From the NCBI RefSeq assembly GCF_008086045.1, contig NZ_VSEY01000012.1:1-64000 (forward strand): a DNA stretch of 64,000 nucleotides, in the 5' to 3' direction. The notes below the pieces were generated by a model. The model ran no database searches and was not told where the DNA came from. It saw only the letters and a program-made list of their open reading frames with translations. The position numbers and the translations under genes were made by a program. This document shows, one piece after another, positions 7,680 through 16,119 of the stretch (positions are counted from its first letter, which is position 1; every line of letters starts with the position of its first letter). Origin of the DNA: Nonomuraea sp. PA05. Lineage in GTDB: Bacteria > Actinomycetota > Actinomycetes > Streptosporangiales > Streptosporangiaceae.

Positions 7680-9188
7680 TCAGTCCGCCCGCCGAGCCGG
7701 ATCGGCCTGCTCACCGCGGAACACCTCGTTGACGAGCCTGTGCTGGGCGGGGCGGAACTTCGCCGTTATGGACAGGTCTGCGTCGTCCACCCAGTTCAGT
7801 ACGGCGGTCAGGGTCCTGCTGCCGTCGGGCGTGCTGTACATCAGCGTCGAGGAGCCGACGTTGCCGCCGTTGTGCGTGAGGACGGTGCCGCCACCATCCG
7901 TCTTCTGGACGAACAAGCCCAGCCCGTAGTCCATGTCCGGCAGGCCCGTGGGGTGCGGGGCGCACATCTCGGCCAGCAGCGGCGCCGGCAGGAGCTTGCC
8001 GCTCATCAGCGCGGAGATGAACGTGGCCAGGTCCTGGGTGGTGGAGATCATGTCGCCGCCGGTGGAGACCCAGGAGGGGTTGTAGCGGGTGACGTCGATC
8101 GTCCGCTCGCGGCCGGCGTCCTCGTAGCGGTAGTAGATGTGGGCGTGCGGCTCGGGCAGCTCCGGCGAGGCGTCCGGCACCACCGTGCCCGGCAGGCCGA
8201 GCGGCTCCAGGATCAGCCGCCGCATCTCCTCCGCGAGCGGGCGGCCTGTGACCTGCTCGATCAGCAGCCGGGCCAGCACGTAGTTGGTGTTGGAGTAGCT
8301 CCAGCCCGTCCCCGGCTCGAACCGGGCCGGCTTGGACAGCGCCAGCCGTACCAGCTCCTCGGGCCGGTAGGTGTGGAAGCGGCTGTCCACCCACTCCTTG
8401 CCCGTGGTGCCGTAGGGCACGGGGACCCCGTGCACGATCGATCCGTCCTCGTACACCTCGCCGACGAAGTTGAACAGGCCGCTGGTGTGCTGCAGCAGCA
8501 TCCGCACCGTGATCCGCCGGTCCAGCCCGAACCCGGGCAGGTAGTCGGCGGCCGGGGTGTCCAGCTCGATGCTGCCCTCGGCCACCAGTCGCAGCACCAG
8601 GGCCGCGGTGAAGGTCTTGGTGTTGCTGCCGATCCTGGCGTGCCCGTCGACCGGCGGCTTCGCGGTTCCGCCCAGCTCGGCCGTCCCGGCGCTGCCCGCC
8701 CATTCGCCGCGCTCGTCGCGCACGCGCAGCGTCACCCCGAGAAAACCGGACTCGACGATCTCCTCCATCATCGTGCGCAGCTGGGGGCGGTCCGGCCCGG
8801 CGGCGTCGAGGGCAGCGGTGATCTCGCGGGCCATCTCGGTCGTGGCGGGGCCCGGCCGGGGCCGGCGCGTCTGGGCGGTCTCGACGGCGACGAGGACGGT
8901 GCGGCGGAAGTTGCCGGCCTCGGCCGGATCGTGCTGCTTCAGGAGGTTCATGGCCGCGGTCAGGGCCGGCAGCACGCGGCCGGCGATCTCGGCCACGGAC
9001 GTGCCTGCCAGGTCCCTGGGCTCGGGCCGGTCGGCGAGCACGTGCCCGATCAGGCCGGTGGCCGGCGCGATGCCGCCGTCGGTGGCGATCCTGTGGGGCT
9101 TGCCTGCGGCAGTGGCCATCAGCGCCACGGCGCCGTACGCGGCGATCCGCAGGGTGCTCTTGTCCTGGTCGGAGAGGGTGATCGTCAT
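7680..9188 (-). CDS. Serine hydrolase (beta-lactamase/DD-peptidase fold) with an extra N-terminal domain
   Basis: A 502-residue protein without a signal peptide. Residues about 135-500 are a class-C beta-lactamase-like serine hydrolase: SxxK is S188-K191 in GSNTKTF, YxN is Y298-N300 in YSNTN, and the third box is H439-N-G in THNGGNVG. Residues 1-130 (from MTITLSDQDK) do not belong to that fold and resemble small stand-alone actinobacterial proteins of unknown function. Lack of an export signal argues for a cytoplasmic esterase or peptidase rather than a cell-wall enzyme. The ATG at 9188 is used; the frame upstream to 9560 is low-complexity. Confidence 0.85.
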   Translation of the reverse strand: MTITLSDQDKSTLRIAAYGAVALMATAAGKPHRIATDGGIAPATGLIGHVLADRPEPRDLAGTSVAEIAGRVLPALTAAMNLLKQHDPAEAGNFRRTVLVAVETAQTRRPRPGPATTEMAREITAALDAAGPDRPQLRTMMEEIVESGFLGVTLRVRDERGEWAGSAGTAELGGTAKPPVDGHARIGSNTKTFTAALVLRLVAEGSIELDTPAADYLPGFGLDRRITVRMLLQHTSGLFNFVGEVYEDGSIVHGVPVPYGTTGKEWVDSRFHTYRPEELVRLALSKPARFEPGTGWSYSNTNYVLARLLIEQVTGRPLAEEMRRLILEPLGLPGTVVPDASPELPEPHAHIYYRYEDAGRERTIDVTRYNPSWVSTGGDMISTTQDLATFISALMSGKLLPAPLLAEMCAPHPTGLPDMDYGLGLFVQKTDGGGTVLTHNGGNVGSSTLMYSTPDGSRTLTAVLNWVDDADLSITAKFRPAQHRLVNEVFRGEQADPARRAD

Positions 9189-9325
9189 GGTGGGCGCCCT
9201 TCGGGGTTGCCGTGTCCGGGTCGGCGTCGCCGCCGCTGCGCCGAGCTTGCACCCTGACCCGAGGTCAACCACAACGGTGATCTGTCTCACAGATGCTGTG
9301 CCAGGGCGAGCGTGCCCGCGGAACC

Positions 9326-10222
9326 TCAACCGCACTTCAGTACACGATCGAGTGCCGCCCGGCCCGCGGGCCCCCAGTGCGGTTTGCCGCCGGGAAGGCC
9401 CCGATCTCCGTGCTGCCCCATGAGCATCAGGAAGAGGCTCTTCATCGCGGCCAGCCCGCGGGCGCGCCTGATCGTCGCCTCGTCCGCCTGCGCGTACGCG
9501 TCGAAAAAGCGTGCGGCCGCGCCCGCGGGGAGCAGCACCCACGCGGCGCCGAGGTCCCACGCCGGATCGCCGGCGAACAAGGCGCCGAAGTCGATCACGC
9601 CCGAGAGCGTCCCGTCCGAGACGACCACGTTCGCGGGGTGGAGGTCACCGTGCACCCACACCGGCGGGCCCTCCCACTCGGGGGCCGCGACGGCATCGTC
9701 CCAGACGGCCCGGACCGCGCGGACGTCGCCGACGGCGTCCGGGTCGATGGCCTGCAAGAACCGCTCGAACCCGCTGGTGCACCTCTTGGGGTGGGCACCG
9801 AAGTCCGTGCCGGCCGGGGCCTCGGCGGGCGCCTCCACGTGGAGCGCCCGGAGGAAACCGGCCAGGGTGCCGGCCGCGTGGGCGCCGCGGCTGATCGAGG
9901 CGTGGTCCAGCGGCTCGCCGGGAACCCACGTCATCACCGTCCAGTGCTTGGGGAAGCGCTCGGACGGCTCGCCGGACCGCACCGGGGCCGGCACCGGGAG
10001 CGGCAGGCGCGGGGCCAGCACGGGCAGCCATCGCCGCTCCTTGAGCTGGAGTTCGGGGGTGGGGTCCATGCGCTGCATGCGCACGGCCAGGTCGTCCCCG
10101 AGCCGCCACATGTGGTTGCCCCAGCCGCCCGCCACCTCGCGGACGGGCAGGTCCGCGAGGTCTGGGTGTTGCTCCCGCAGCAGGTCGCGGACCAGGGCCG
10201 CGGTGATCTCGGTGTCGGTCAT
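9326..10222 (-). CDS. Aminoglycoside phosphotransferase (APH)-family kinase
   Basis: A 298-residue small-molecule kinase of the APH/choline-kinase fold. The catalytic loop HGDLHPANVV (H191, D193, N198) and the metal-binding DFG (D211, in IDFGALFAGDPAWDLG) are intact. The nucleotide-binding N-lobe is seen as VREVAGGWGNHMWRLGDDLAVRM. Proteins of this type phosphorylate aminoglycosides, macrolides or other metabolites; substrate cannot be read from sequence, so it should not be called a resistance gene without evidence. No operon partner is obvious. Confidence 0.88.
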   Translation of the reverse strand: MTDTEITAALVRDLLREQHPDLADLPVREVAGGWGNHMWRLGDDLAVRMQRMDPTPELQLKERRWLPVLAPRLPLPVPAPVRSGEPSERFPKHWTVMTWVPGEPLDHASISRGAHAAGTLAGFLRALHVEAPAEAPAGTDFGAHPKRCTSGFERFLQAIDPDAVGDVRAVRAVWDDAVAAPEWEGPPVWVHGDLHPANVVVSDGTLSGVIDFGALFAGDPAWDLGAAWVLLPAGAAARFFDAYAQADEATIRRARGLAAMKSLFLMLMGQHGDRGLPGGKPHWGPAGRAALDRVLKCG

Positions 10223-10291
10223 GCGACGTCACAGTACCGAGGTGGCGGGGCGGGCTCCGGCACGTTGCCGATCAACGCCCATGTCCGGGAG

Positions 10292-10753
10292 TCAGGCGTA
10301 TCCCGCGGCTCGCCCGCCGTCCACCCTCTGGCGCGCGGCCACGCCCATGCGCAGAATTCGCGGCACCAGCGCCCGATGGACCGGCGACAACAACGTCCAC
10401 ACCACCTTTCCCAGCCGCCGCTCGTACCGCAGGTAGGTCGCCGCCGCCACCTGTCCCTCGACGGCCCGCACCACGATGTTGGCGGTCAGGAACCAGGACG
10501 CGGCCTCCATCCGGATCCAGTCCGGCCCTTGCTCGGCGATGCGCCATCCGGCCACGGTCTCCGGCGAAGGCTCCCGGCTGAGCCGCAGCCGGAGGCAGCC
10601 GCTCCAGATCAGCCGTTCCGCGGCGTTCGGCACGTCGCCGAACATTGCCCGGGCCCACTGCTCGGGGGTGGCGCGCACGCCGGTGGAGAGCGTGTAGTGG
10701 TCGGTGTAGTCGGACAGGGGGCTGAGTGCGCGGACGGGCTCAGGGATGATCAT
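10292..10753 (-). CDS. DUF2867-like protein, likely target of the adjacent TetR
   Basis: A 153-residue protein with the DUF2867 pattern: an N-terminal YTDHYTLSTGVRATPEQWARAMFG and a central FLTANIVVRAVEGQ. Function unknown; the fold is SRPBCC-like. It is divergent from a TetR gene with two copies of a TATACG-type palindrome in the gap, so control by that repressor is likely. Confidence 0.75.
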   Translation of the reverse strand: MIIPEPVRALSPLSDYTDHYTLSTGVRATPEQWARAMFGDVPNAAERLIWSGCLRLRLSREPSPETVAGWRIAEQGPDWIRMEAASWFLTANIVVRAVEGQVAAATYLRYERRLGKVVWTLLSPVHRALVPRILRMGVAARQRVDGGRAAGYA

Positions 10754-10773
10754 CGCGCTGGTCTCCGTTCATC

Positions 10774-10789
10774 TATACGCTACCGTATA
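10774..10789. promoter_or_regulatory. TetR operator, copy 1
   Basis: TATACGCTACCGTATA is an imperfect 16-bp palindrome matching the second copy at 10809-10824, with the centres 35 bp apart. It lies 21 bp upstream of the DUF2867 start. Confidence 0.7.
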
Positions 10790-10808
10790 AGGCGAGGTTA
10801 GACCCATT

Positions 10809-10824
10809 TATACGGCACCGTATA
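10809..10824. promoter_or_regulatory. TetR operator, copy 2
   Basis: TATACGGCACCGTATA is a 7+2+7 perfect inverted repeat in front of the TetR gene. The paired sites fit autoregulation plus control of the divergent DUF2867 gene. Confidence 0.75.
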
Positions 10825-10851
10825 GATGGCGGACAGGGTGAGGTGGGACAC

Positions 10852-11439
10852 ATGGTGGGCGCGATCCGCACACCACGCGACAAGTGGGTCGAGGCGGGGC
10901 TCCAGGCGCTGGCCGCCGGGGGTCCGGACGCCGTCCGCGTCGAGGCGCTGGCCAAGCGGCTCGGCGTCACGAAAGGCGGCTTCTACGGCTACTTCGCCGA
11001 CCGCGACGCCCTGCTGACCGCGATGCTGGACGCCTGGGAACGGGAGAGCATCGACGAGGTGATCGAGCGCGTCGAACGCGAGGGCGGCGATCCCAAGGCC
11101 AAGATCCAGCGGGCGGGCATGCTCACCTTCTCCAACGACCGCCTGCTGCCCATCGACCTCGCCGTCCGCGGCTGGGCCCGGCACGACGAGGCGGTCGCCG
11201 AGCGGCTGCGGCGGGTCGACAACCGGCGCATGGAGCTGCTGCGCGAGATGATCGGCACGTTCTGCGCCGACCCCGACGAGGTCGAGGCCCGCAGCGTGCT
11301 GGCCTTCTGCGCGGCGATCGGCGCGCACTTCCTGGCCGCCGACCACGGCGGACGCACCCGCGCCCAGGTCCTCGCCCACGTCGGCGACCTGCTGCTCAAC
11401 CGACCCCGGCCGGCCCCCGGCGACCGACCTCAGGGGTAG
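10852..11439 (+). CDS. TetR-family transcriptional repressor
   Basis: About 195 residues. The N-terminal HTH is clear: DKWVEAGLQALAAGGPDAVRVEALAKRLGVTKGGFYGYFADRDALL (positions about 10-55; quoted here as DKWVEAGLQAL and GVTKGGFYGYF to mark its ends). The C-terminal ligand domain contains WARHDEAVAERLRRVDNRR. The ATG at 10852 is preferred over a GTG nine bases upstream because GAGGTGG is then correctly spaced. Divergent from DUF2867, with paired operators between. Confidence 0.9.
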   Translation: MVGAIRTPRDKWVEAGLQALAAGGPDAVRVEALAKRLGVTKGGFYGYFADRDALLTAMLDAWERESIDEVIERVEREGGDPKAKIQRAGMLTFSNDRLLPIDLAVRGWARHDEAVAERLRRVDNRRMELLREMIGTFCADPDEVEARSVLAFCAAIGAHFLAADHGGRTRAQVLAHVGDLLLNRPRPAPGDRPQG

Positions 11440-11551
11440 GGGTGCCCCCTACTCCCGACGAGGCGCCGGAGCGCGCCTTGACCGGGCTCCTGCGAGCCGG
11501 CGGCAGCCGCACCAGGAAGGCCCGCGCGTGGAGCAGGTGGCGGGCCTGACG

Positions 11552-11571
11552 CCCGCTGGACGTTCAGCGGG
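11552..11571. terminator. Hairpin between convergent genes
   Basis: CCCGCTG and CAGCGGG form a 7-bp stem with a GACGTT loop. It overlaps the stop of the leftward DUF2231 gene and lies downstream of the TetR gene, so it could end transcription from both sides. There is no T-run. Confidence 0.35.
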
Positions 11572-12049
11572 TGGCGGGCCCGCCGGACAGCGAGCTGGGC
11601 GCGTTGACGTTCGCGCCCTCGTCCACCCCGACGCCGAGGCGGTCCACCAGTTCCCCGCCCATCCAGCCGGACGCCGCTCCCAGGGCCACCCCGGCGAAGC
11701 TCAGGATCAGGGCCGGGACGGTGGGAACCCAGTCGGTGCCGGTCCGCAGCCACCAGCTACCGGCGAACAGCAGGAGAACGAGCACGTTGCCGATCCCGTG
11801 CAGGGCGCCGATCCGCTTGGCCCGGCTGCCGGCCGGGATGGCGACCCAGTCGATGAGACCGAACACCCCCGCGACCACGCCGCCGATGAGCCCCGCGGCG
11901 ATCGCGTAACCGGCGGCCAGCGGGAAGCCGGAGCCGTTGGTGATCAGGTGGAGGATGTCGAAGATGGCCGCTGTGACCAGCAGCCCCAGGGGGAAGACGA
12001 TGAGCATGGGATGCACCGGGTGTCCCAATGCCTTGGCCTTGCTGTCCAT
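11564..12049 (-). CDS. DUF2231 family membrane protein
   Basis: A 161-residue integral membrane protein with four predicted helices. The N-terminal KALGHPVHPMLIVFPLGLL is the hallmark of DUF2231, where conserved histidines may bind heme or metal. Further helices lie near AAGLIGGVVAGVFGLIDW, IGNVLVLLLFAGSWWLR and ALILSFAGVALGAASGWMGG. The ATG at 12049 has an AAGGAG site. Function unknown. Confidence 0.85.
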   Translation of the reverse strand: MDSKAKALGHPVHPMLIVFPLGLLVTAAIFDILHLITNGSGFPLAAGYAIAAGLIGGVVAGVFGLIDWVAIPAGSRAKRIGALHGIGNVLVLLLFAGSWWLRTGTDWVPTVPALILSFAGVALGAASGWMGGELVDRLGVGVDEGANVNAPSSLSGGPATR

Positions 12050-12149
12050 GACGCTCCTTGCGCATCCGGAAGGTACGACAGCGGCTACCCTCCGCCGATG
12101 CGACCATGCCGCCCCAGGCTCATCGCCAGACGAAGCCCCGCCCTGGTCG

Positions 12150-12500
12150 CTACACACTCGGATGGCGGCAGGGCACCGCCACCGCCGTCCGGCCTGGCGG
12201 AGCCAGGTCCTGGTCGGGCAGGACGGCCCGCAGCACCAGGGCCGCCGGAGCGCTGGGGCCGATCAGCGTCAGGTTCCCGCCGAGCGAACGGGCCAGCCTG
12301 CGCGCCCGCAGCATGGCGGTGGCGCCGCGCGAGTCCATGAAGGTCACCCGCCGCAGGTCCACGCTCAGCCGCGGGCCGCGTTGCCGGATCACCGTGGCGA
12401 GGAATTCGTACAGATCGTCGGCGGTCAGCAGATCGACCTCGCCACTTACGCCGACGACGGGTGCGCCTGCGGACAGGCTCACGCTGAGATCCAGTCTCAT
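12150..12500 (-). CDS. STAS-domain anti-sigma factor antagonist
   Basis: A 116-residue single-domain protein of the SpoIIAA/RsbV type. It shows VGVSGEVDLLTADDLYEFL, then LSVDLRRVTFMDSRGATAML with the presumed phosphorylation site S57 in DSRG. The second serine or threonine often present (DSSG/DSTG) is replaced by arginine. It should bind a serine-kinase anti-sigma factor to free a sigma factor; no such partner is next to it. Confidence 0.85.
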   Translation of the reverse strand: MRLDLSVSLSAGAPVVGVSGEVDLLTADDLYEFLATVIRQRGPRLSVDLRRVTFMDSRGATAMLRARRLARSLGGNLTLIGPSAPAALVLRAVLPDQDLAPPGRTAVAVPCRHPSV

Positions 12501-12771
12501 GAAGGGTTCCTAGCTGGTGCGCGCCCGGCGCTCTGGTGCGCCGAGTCCCCTCCCGTACCCTCAGCAAGCCGCCTCAACCACGACCTACCTGTTTCCGGCC
12601 CCCCGGTTGAGGACGTGGACCGTGCCCGGAAACCCAGCCTGACGTCCTGGATCGTCACGGCGTACGTCCCACGGCGGCCGTCCTGAGTAGTCGCGTACGA
12701 GCGCTGACGCAGCGCACCGAGATCTCACGAGTTCCGGAACCCTCACGCCCACTTTGTGCATCCAACAGCGC

Positions 12772-13257
12772 GTGAACGTACGTCGCCTCATATATTCGGC
12801 CGCCCTGGGAGCCCCGGTCCTGTACGCCGCGGTCAACCTGATCGCGCTCCAGTCGATCGCTCCGACGACAGGAGAACTCAACCCCTGGTACGACGAACCA
12901 TGGACTGACGTGTTGCTGGAACAAGTGGAGCTGGAGGTTGCGCACGCGCGGGATGTGACGCTCGGCATCACGCTGATCCTGGCCGCCGAGGCGGCGCTCA
13001 TCGCCGTGCTCGACCGGCTGAACCATCGATCGCCCTCCAGGTCGACCGTGCCGACCGGCGTCTGGTTCATCCTGTACGAGCTGACCCTGGTCGTGGCGGT
13101 GCTGCTCTCTCCCCTGACCCGGTTCTGGCTGCTCAACGATGATGGCGATCTTGAGGTGCTGGCCCCTGCGTGGCATTCCGCCGGATTGATCGCCATCCCC
13201 GTCCTGACTCTCATGGGCCTGATCGCCTGGATGTCGGGTCCGCGCGATGCGCGGTGA
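12772..13257 (+). CDS. Small integral membrane protein, unknown function
   Basis: About 161 residues with four likely membrane helices: LIYSAALGAPVLYAAVNLIA, DVTLGITLILAAEAALIAVL, VWFILYELTLVVAVLLSPL and SAGLIAIPVLTLMGLIAWM. An acidic loop (PWYDEPWTDVLLEQVELEV) lies between helices 1 and 2. The GTG at 12772 is tentative: no ribosome site is seen, and a TTG 18 bp upstream is also in frame. I do not recognise the family. The 270 bp before it hold no gene I can support. Confidence 0.6.
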   Translation: MNVRRLIYSAALGAPVLYAAVNLIALQSIAPTTGELNPWYDEPWTDVLLEQVELEVAHARDVTLGITLILAAEAALIAVLDRLNHRSPSRSTVPTGVWFILYELTLVVAVLLSPLTRFWLLNDDGDLEVLAPAWHSAGLIAIPVLTLMGLIAWMSGPRDAR

Positions 13258-13317
13258 GAGGGTCAGCGCGTTCTGGGAAGGTGCCCGCTCAGAGGTGATG
13301 CGGGCGACGGCTCGTTG

Positions 13318-13842
13318 TCATCGGTCGAGCAGGCGCCGGAGGTCCTCCAGGAGTTTGGCGTCGGCGGCCAGGTGCGCCTCGGCGTTCTCGAACAGCGCGT
13401 CGGCCAGCGGCGACAGCCCCGCCTTCGCTTCCCGCCCCGCGGCGATCTCCGCCCGCCGGCCCTCCAGCGCCCGGGAGGAGGCCGCGACCAGCTCCCGCGC
13501 CTCGCCGGAATCCAGCAACGCGTGCCAGCGCAGCGCCAGCGCGAAGTCGGACCTGGTGGAGTGCGGGGGTGCGGACAGCGCCTTGCGTAGCAGGTCGCGT
13601 AGCGTGTGGCGGCCTTCGGGGGTGATCGCGTACACGCGGCGCAGCCGGTCACCGGTGCGCTCCTGCGCATGTGTCTCGGCCAGCCCTTCGGCTTCCAGCT
13701 TGGCCAGGGCGTGGTAGACCGACCCCGGCTTCACGTCGGTCCACTGCTCCAGCGCTCCGGCCATGACGAGCTGGTTGATCTCGTAGCCGTGCCGCGGGCC
13801 TTCGTTGAGCACTCCCAGGACGAGCAGCCGGGTCGACGACAC
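13318..13842 (-). CDS. PadR-family transcriptional regulator
   Basis: A 174-residue regulator: the N-terminal PadR winged helix (LLVLGVLNEGPRHGYEINQL, then VKPGSVYHALAKLEAEGL) is followed by a C-terminal Vir_act_alpha_C-type dimerisation helix region (about 95-174). It is divergent from a serine hydrolase gene with two ATAGTCAA-type inverted repeats in the gap, fitting autorepression and control of the hydrolase. Confidence 0.9.
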   Translation of the reverse strand: MSSTRLLVLGVLNEGPRHGYEINQLVMAGALEQWTDVKPGSVYHALAKLEAEGLAETHAQERTGDRLRRVYAITPEGRHTLRDLLRKALSAPPHSTRSDFALALRWHALLDSGEARELVAASSRALEGRRAEIAAGREAKAGLSPLADALFENAEAHLAADAKLLEDLRRLLDR

Positions 13843-13859
13843 TCGAACACCTCCACGCG

Positions 13860-13877
13860 ATAGTCAAGGTTGACCAT
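13860..13877. promoter_or_regulatory. PadR operator, copy 1
   Basis: ATAGTCAAGGTTGACCAT is an 18-bp near-palindrome (one mismatch between arms) 17 bp upstream of the PadR start. Confidence 0.65.
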
Positions 13878-13897
13878 ATCAGCGGCCTCGTGCTCTG

Positions 13898-13915
13898 ATA
13901 GTCAAAATTGAATAA
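13898..13915. promoter_or_regulatory. PadR operator, copy 2
   Basis: ATAGTCAAAATTGAATAA repeats the left arm of the first site exactly, with a weaker right arm. It sits just before the ribosome site of the serine hydrolase gene. Confidence 0.5.
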
Positions 13916-13933
13916 TCAAAGTGGAGGTGAGTG

Positions 13934-15199
13934 ATGTTCTTGCTCGCGCGAAGAATGGACACGCTCGTCCGTGCGTACGCACGGCTCGGCAGATTCAGCG
14001 GCGCGGTGCTGGTCGCCCGCCGGGGCAGGCGGCTTTTCGCCAAGGGGTACGGCCGCGCCGACCACGAGCACGCTGTGCCCAATACGCCGCGGACGGCGTT
14101 CAGGATCGGCTCCCAGACCAAGACCTTCACCGCGATCGCGATCCTGCGACTACAGGAACAGGGCAGGCTTCGCGTCACCGACCCGATCGGCCGCCACCTG
14201 CCCGGCTACCCGCAAGGCGACGCGATCACCCTGCACCACCTGCTGACCAACACCTCAGGCATCCCCGACTACGTCACGACCGACGGCTTCACCCGCATCA
14301 TGGGAACGCCGCGCACGCGAGCGGCGCTCATCGCCGACTTCAAGGACCGGCCGCCGCTGTTCGATCCCGGCGCGCGGATGAGTTACAGCAACTCGGGATG
14401 GATCCTGCTCGGTGAGGTGATCGAGCGGTCGTCCGGCCTGACCTACGGTGAGTACGTCCGCAGGAACGTTCTCGCCCCCCTGGCCATGGACCGCAGCGGC
14501 CTGAGCGACGATCCCGGGCGGGGACACGCCGTCGGCTACATGGCGAGTGACGGCCGGCTCACCCGCACGCCGTACCTGCACAATTCCCATCAGGACGCCG
14601 CGGGGGCCCTGCACTCCACCGTCGAGGACCTGCACCGCTGGAACCGCGGCCTGCCCCGGCTGCTGCGTCCCGAATCGCTCGCGGAGCTGGTCAAGCCGCA
14701 CGTCACGGCCGACGGGATCGGCTACGGGTACGGGTGTGCGGTACGCGGGGACCGGGTCGAGAGCTCGGGCGGCACCATCGGCTTCGTCAGCGTCTCCGCG
14801 CACCACCGTCGTGACGACCTCTTCGTGACCGTGCTGTCCAACATCGAAAACGCCGCCTTCACCGAGATCGAGGCCGCCCTGGCGGCCATCGCCCGCGGCG
14901 AGCCGTACGAGCCGCCCAGCCGCCGGACCTTCGTCGTTGTCGACCCGGACGTCCTCGACCGGTACACCGGCCGTTACACGATGCGGCACCTGGGCCGTAC
15001 CTCCACGATGGAGGTCACGCGCGCCGGCGACCGGCTGATGGTGCAGGTGCACGGGCTCGCCAGGACCGAACTGCGGCCCATGTCCGAGACGCGCTTCTTC
15101 GCCAGGATGAAAGGTGAGGTGGAGCTGGATTTCCGGGCGACCGGCGAGGTGGCGCTGAACTGGGCGGGCCACGACGTCACCGCCCGCCCCGCCGCCTGA
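13934..15199 (+). CDS. Serine hydrolase (beta-lactamase/DD-peptidase fold) with C-terminal beta domain
   Basis: A 421-residue protein. SxxK is S60-K63 in GSQTKTF; YxN is Y151-N153 in YSNSG. The third catalytic box, usually HxG, reads SGG (in ESSGGTIGF), a deviation that may alter activity. Residues about 345-421 (DRYTGRYTM onward) form the small beta domain often fused to these enzymes. No signal peptide is seen. The ATG at 13934 has GGAGGT five bases upstream; an overlapping GTG at 13931 would be too close. Likely repressed by the divergent PadR. Confidence 0.88.
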   Translation: MFLLARRMDTLVRAYARLGRFSGAVLVARRGRRLFAKGYGRADHEHAVPNTPRTAFRIGSQTKTFTAIAILRLQEQGRLRVTDPIGRHLPGYPQGDAITLHHLLTNTSGIPDYVTTDGFTRIMGTPRTRAALIADFKDRPPLFDPGARMSYSNSGWILLGEVIERSSGLTYGEYVRRNVLAPLAMDRSGLSDDPGRGHAVGYMASDGRLTRTPYLHNSHQDAAGALHSTVEDLHRWNRGLPRLLRPESLAELVKPHVTADGIGYGYGCAVRGDRVESSGGTIGFVSVSAHHRRDDLFVTVLSNIENAAFTEIEAALAAIARGEPYEPPSRRTFVVVDPDVLDRYTGRYTMRHLGRTSTMEVTRAGDRLMVQVHGLARTELRPMSETRFFARMKGEVELDFRATGEVALNWAGHDVTARPAA

Positions 15200-15268
15200 T
15201 CTTCTCCAACCTGGCAGCGCAAGGGTCCACCGTCCTGTGCCCGTCAGCGAAGGGTCGTGTTCACGCGA

Positions 15269-15814
15269 TCAGGAGTGCTCCTTCACCGGGATGCCGGGTG
15301 CGAAGTGGGAGACGGCGGCGACCAGGCGGTCCTTGTCGAGGCGCCAGCCGGTCACTGTCCGGGAGGAGATCGCGACGTCGGCGGGCACCGGCACAAGATG
15401 CCGCAGGACGGCACGGGCCCTCGGGTTGTCCCCAGGCAGAGCCGGAGCTCCCTGCCTTCGGGTGACCCCGACGTAAGGCACCGAGGCGCCGCCCGCGGCC
15501 TGGCGCCAGAGGACGACACCCGTGATGTCCTCCCAGGGCACGTGGGCGGTGGTGGCGCTGTAACGGGCGGGGCTGCCGCCGAGCAGCACGCCGGTCTCGT
15601 CCACCTGGAACGCGACTTTGCGGCTGAACGCCATGTACGCCAGGTAGAGGCTGCCTGCGCCGGCAAGCACCACGCCCGGTATCTTCGCGATCAGCGGCAT
15701 GTCCGTGATCAGGATGGCCACGGCGAAGACGCCGCAGCCCGCTACCAAGGCGATGGTCTTGCGGTCCCAGCCGTAGCGCGCCTGGTATGCGGGTGTGGTG
15801 CCGCCGTCCTTCAT
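15269..15814 (-). CDS. Membrane protein with PH-like C-terminal domain, unknown function
   Basis: A 181-residue protein with two adjacent membrane helices (KTIALVAGCGVFAVAILI and AKIPGVVLAGAGSLYLAYMA), followed by a soluble beta-rich region beginning KVAFQVDETGVLLGG and containing VPWEDITGVVLWR. That helix-pair plus beta-sandwich layout fits actinobacterial PH-domain-like membrane proteins. The ATG at 15814 is chosen because the frame further upstream is not protein-like. Function unknown. Confidence 0.7.
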   Translation of the reverse strand: MKDGGTTPAYQARYGWDRKTIALVAGCGVFAVAILITDMPLIAKIPGVVLAGAGSLYLAYMAFSRKVAFQVDETGVLLGGSPARYSATTAHVPWEDITGVVLWRQAAGGASVPYVGVTRRQGAPALPGDNPRARAVLRHLVPVPADVAISSRTVTGWRLDKDRLVAAVSHFAPGIPVKEHS

Positions 15815-15909
15815 GGCTGGATCATGACAACGATCGGCGCCCAAGGGAAGCCCTCCGGGGGTGCCGCGCGGGGTTCGAGGGCACGTTCGCCGCCGTACGG
15901 GGAGGTTGG

Positions 15910-16119
15910 ATGAACCCTCCAAGTCGGCGGCTTCAAGGGGCGCATCCGGCTCGCGCCGTGGAGCTGGCCAGGACTCTTCCCCTGGAGGTCACCCTGGTCG
16001 GCGGCAAGGGATTCTCGGCCGTCGAGCTGCGGCAGGCTCAGGACACGGTCGTCGCCTGGCTGCGGACCCGTCCTGAGGCGGCGACGATGTCGGCAGGGCC
16101 TGCCAAGGTCTCGGCATGA
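15910..16119 (+). CDS. Possible small gene or decayed gene remnant
   Basis: A 69-residue frame begins at ATG 15910 behind GGGGAGG. From about 15955 it has actinobacterial codon bias and reads ARAVELARTLPLEVTLVGG onward. After the TGA at 16117 the same frame stays protein-like to a second stop at 16203 (DAVPLAATAVHSLSDLVRQL). That suggests a longer gene broken by a stop, but no family is recognised. The rest of 15815-16303 shows nothing I can support. Confidence 0.25.
   Translation: MNPPSRRLQGAHPARAVELARTLPLEVTLVGGKGFSAVELRQAQDTVVAWLRTRPEAATMSAGPAKVSA

Noticed and set aside
9326..10222. Aminoglycoside resistance gene
   Set aside because: The kinase fold is clear, but substrate specificity cannot be read and no antibiotic cluster adjoins it.
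12585..13214. A 209-residue frame on the minus strand
   Set aside because: It is antisense to a four-helix membrane protein with better coding character; serine/arginine-rich shadow.
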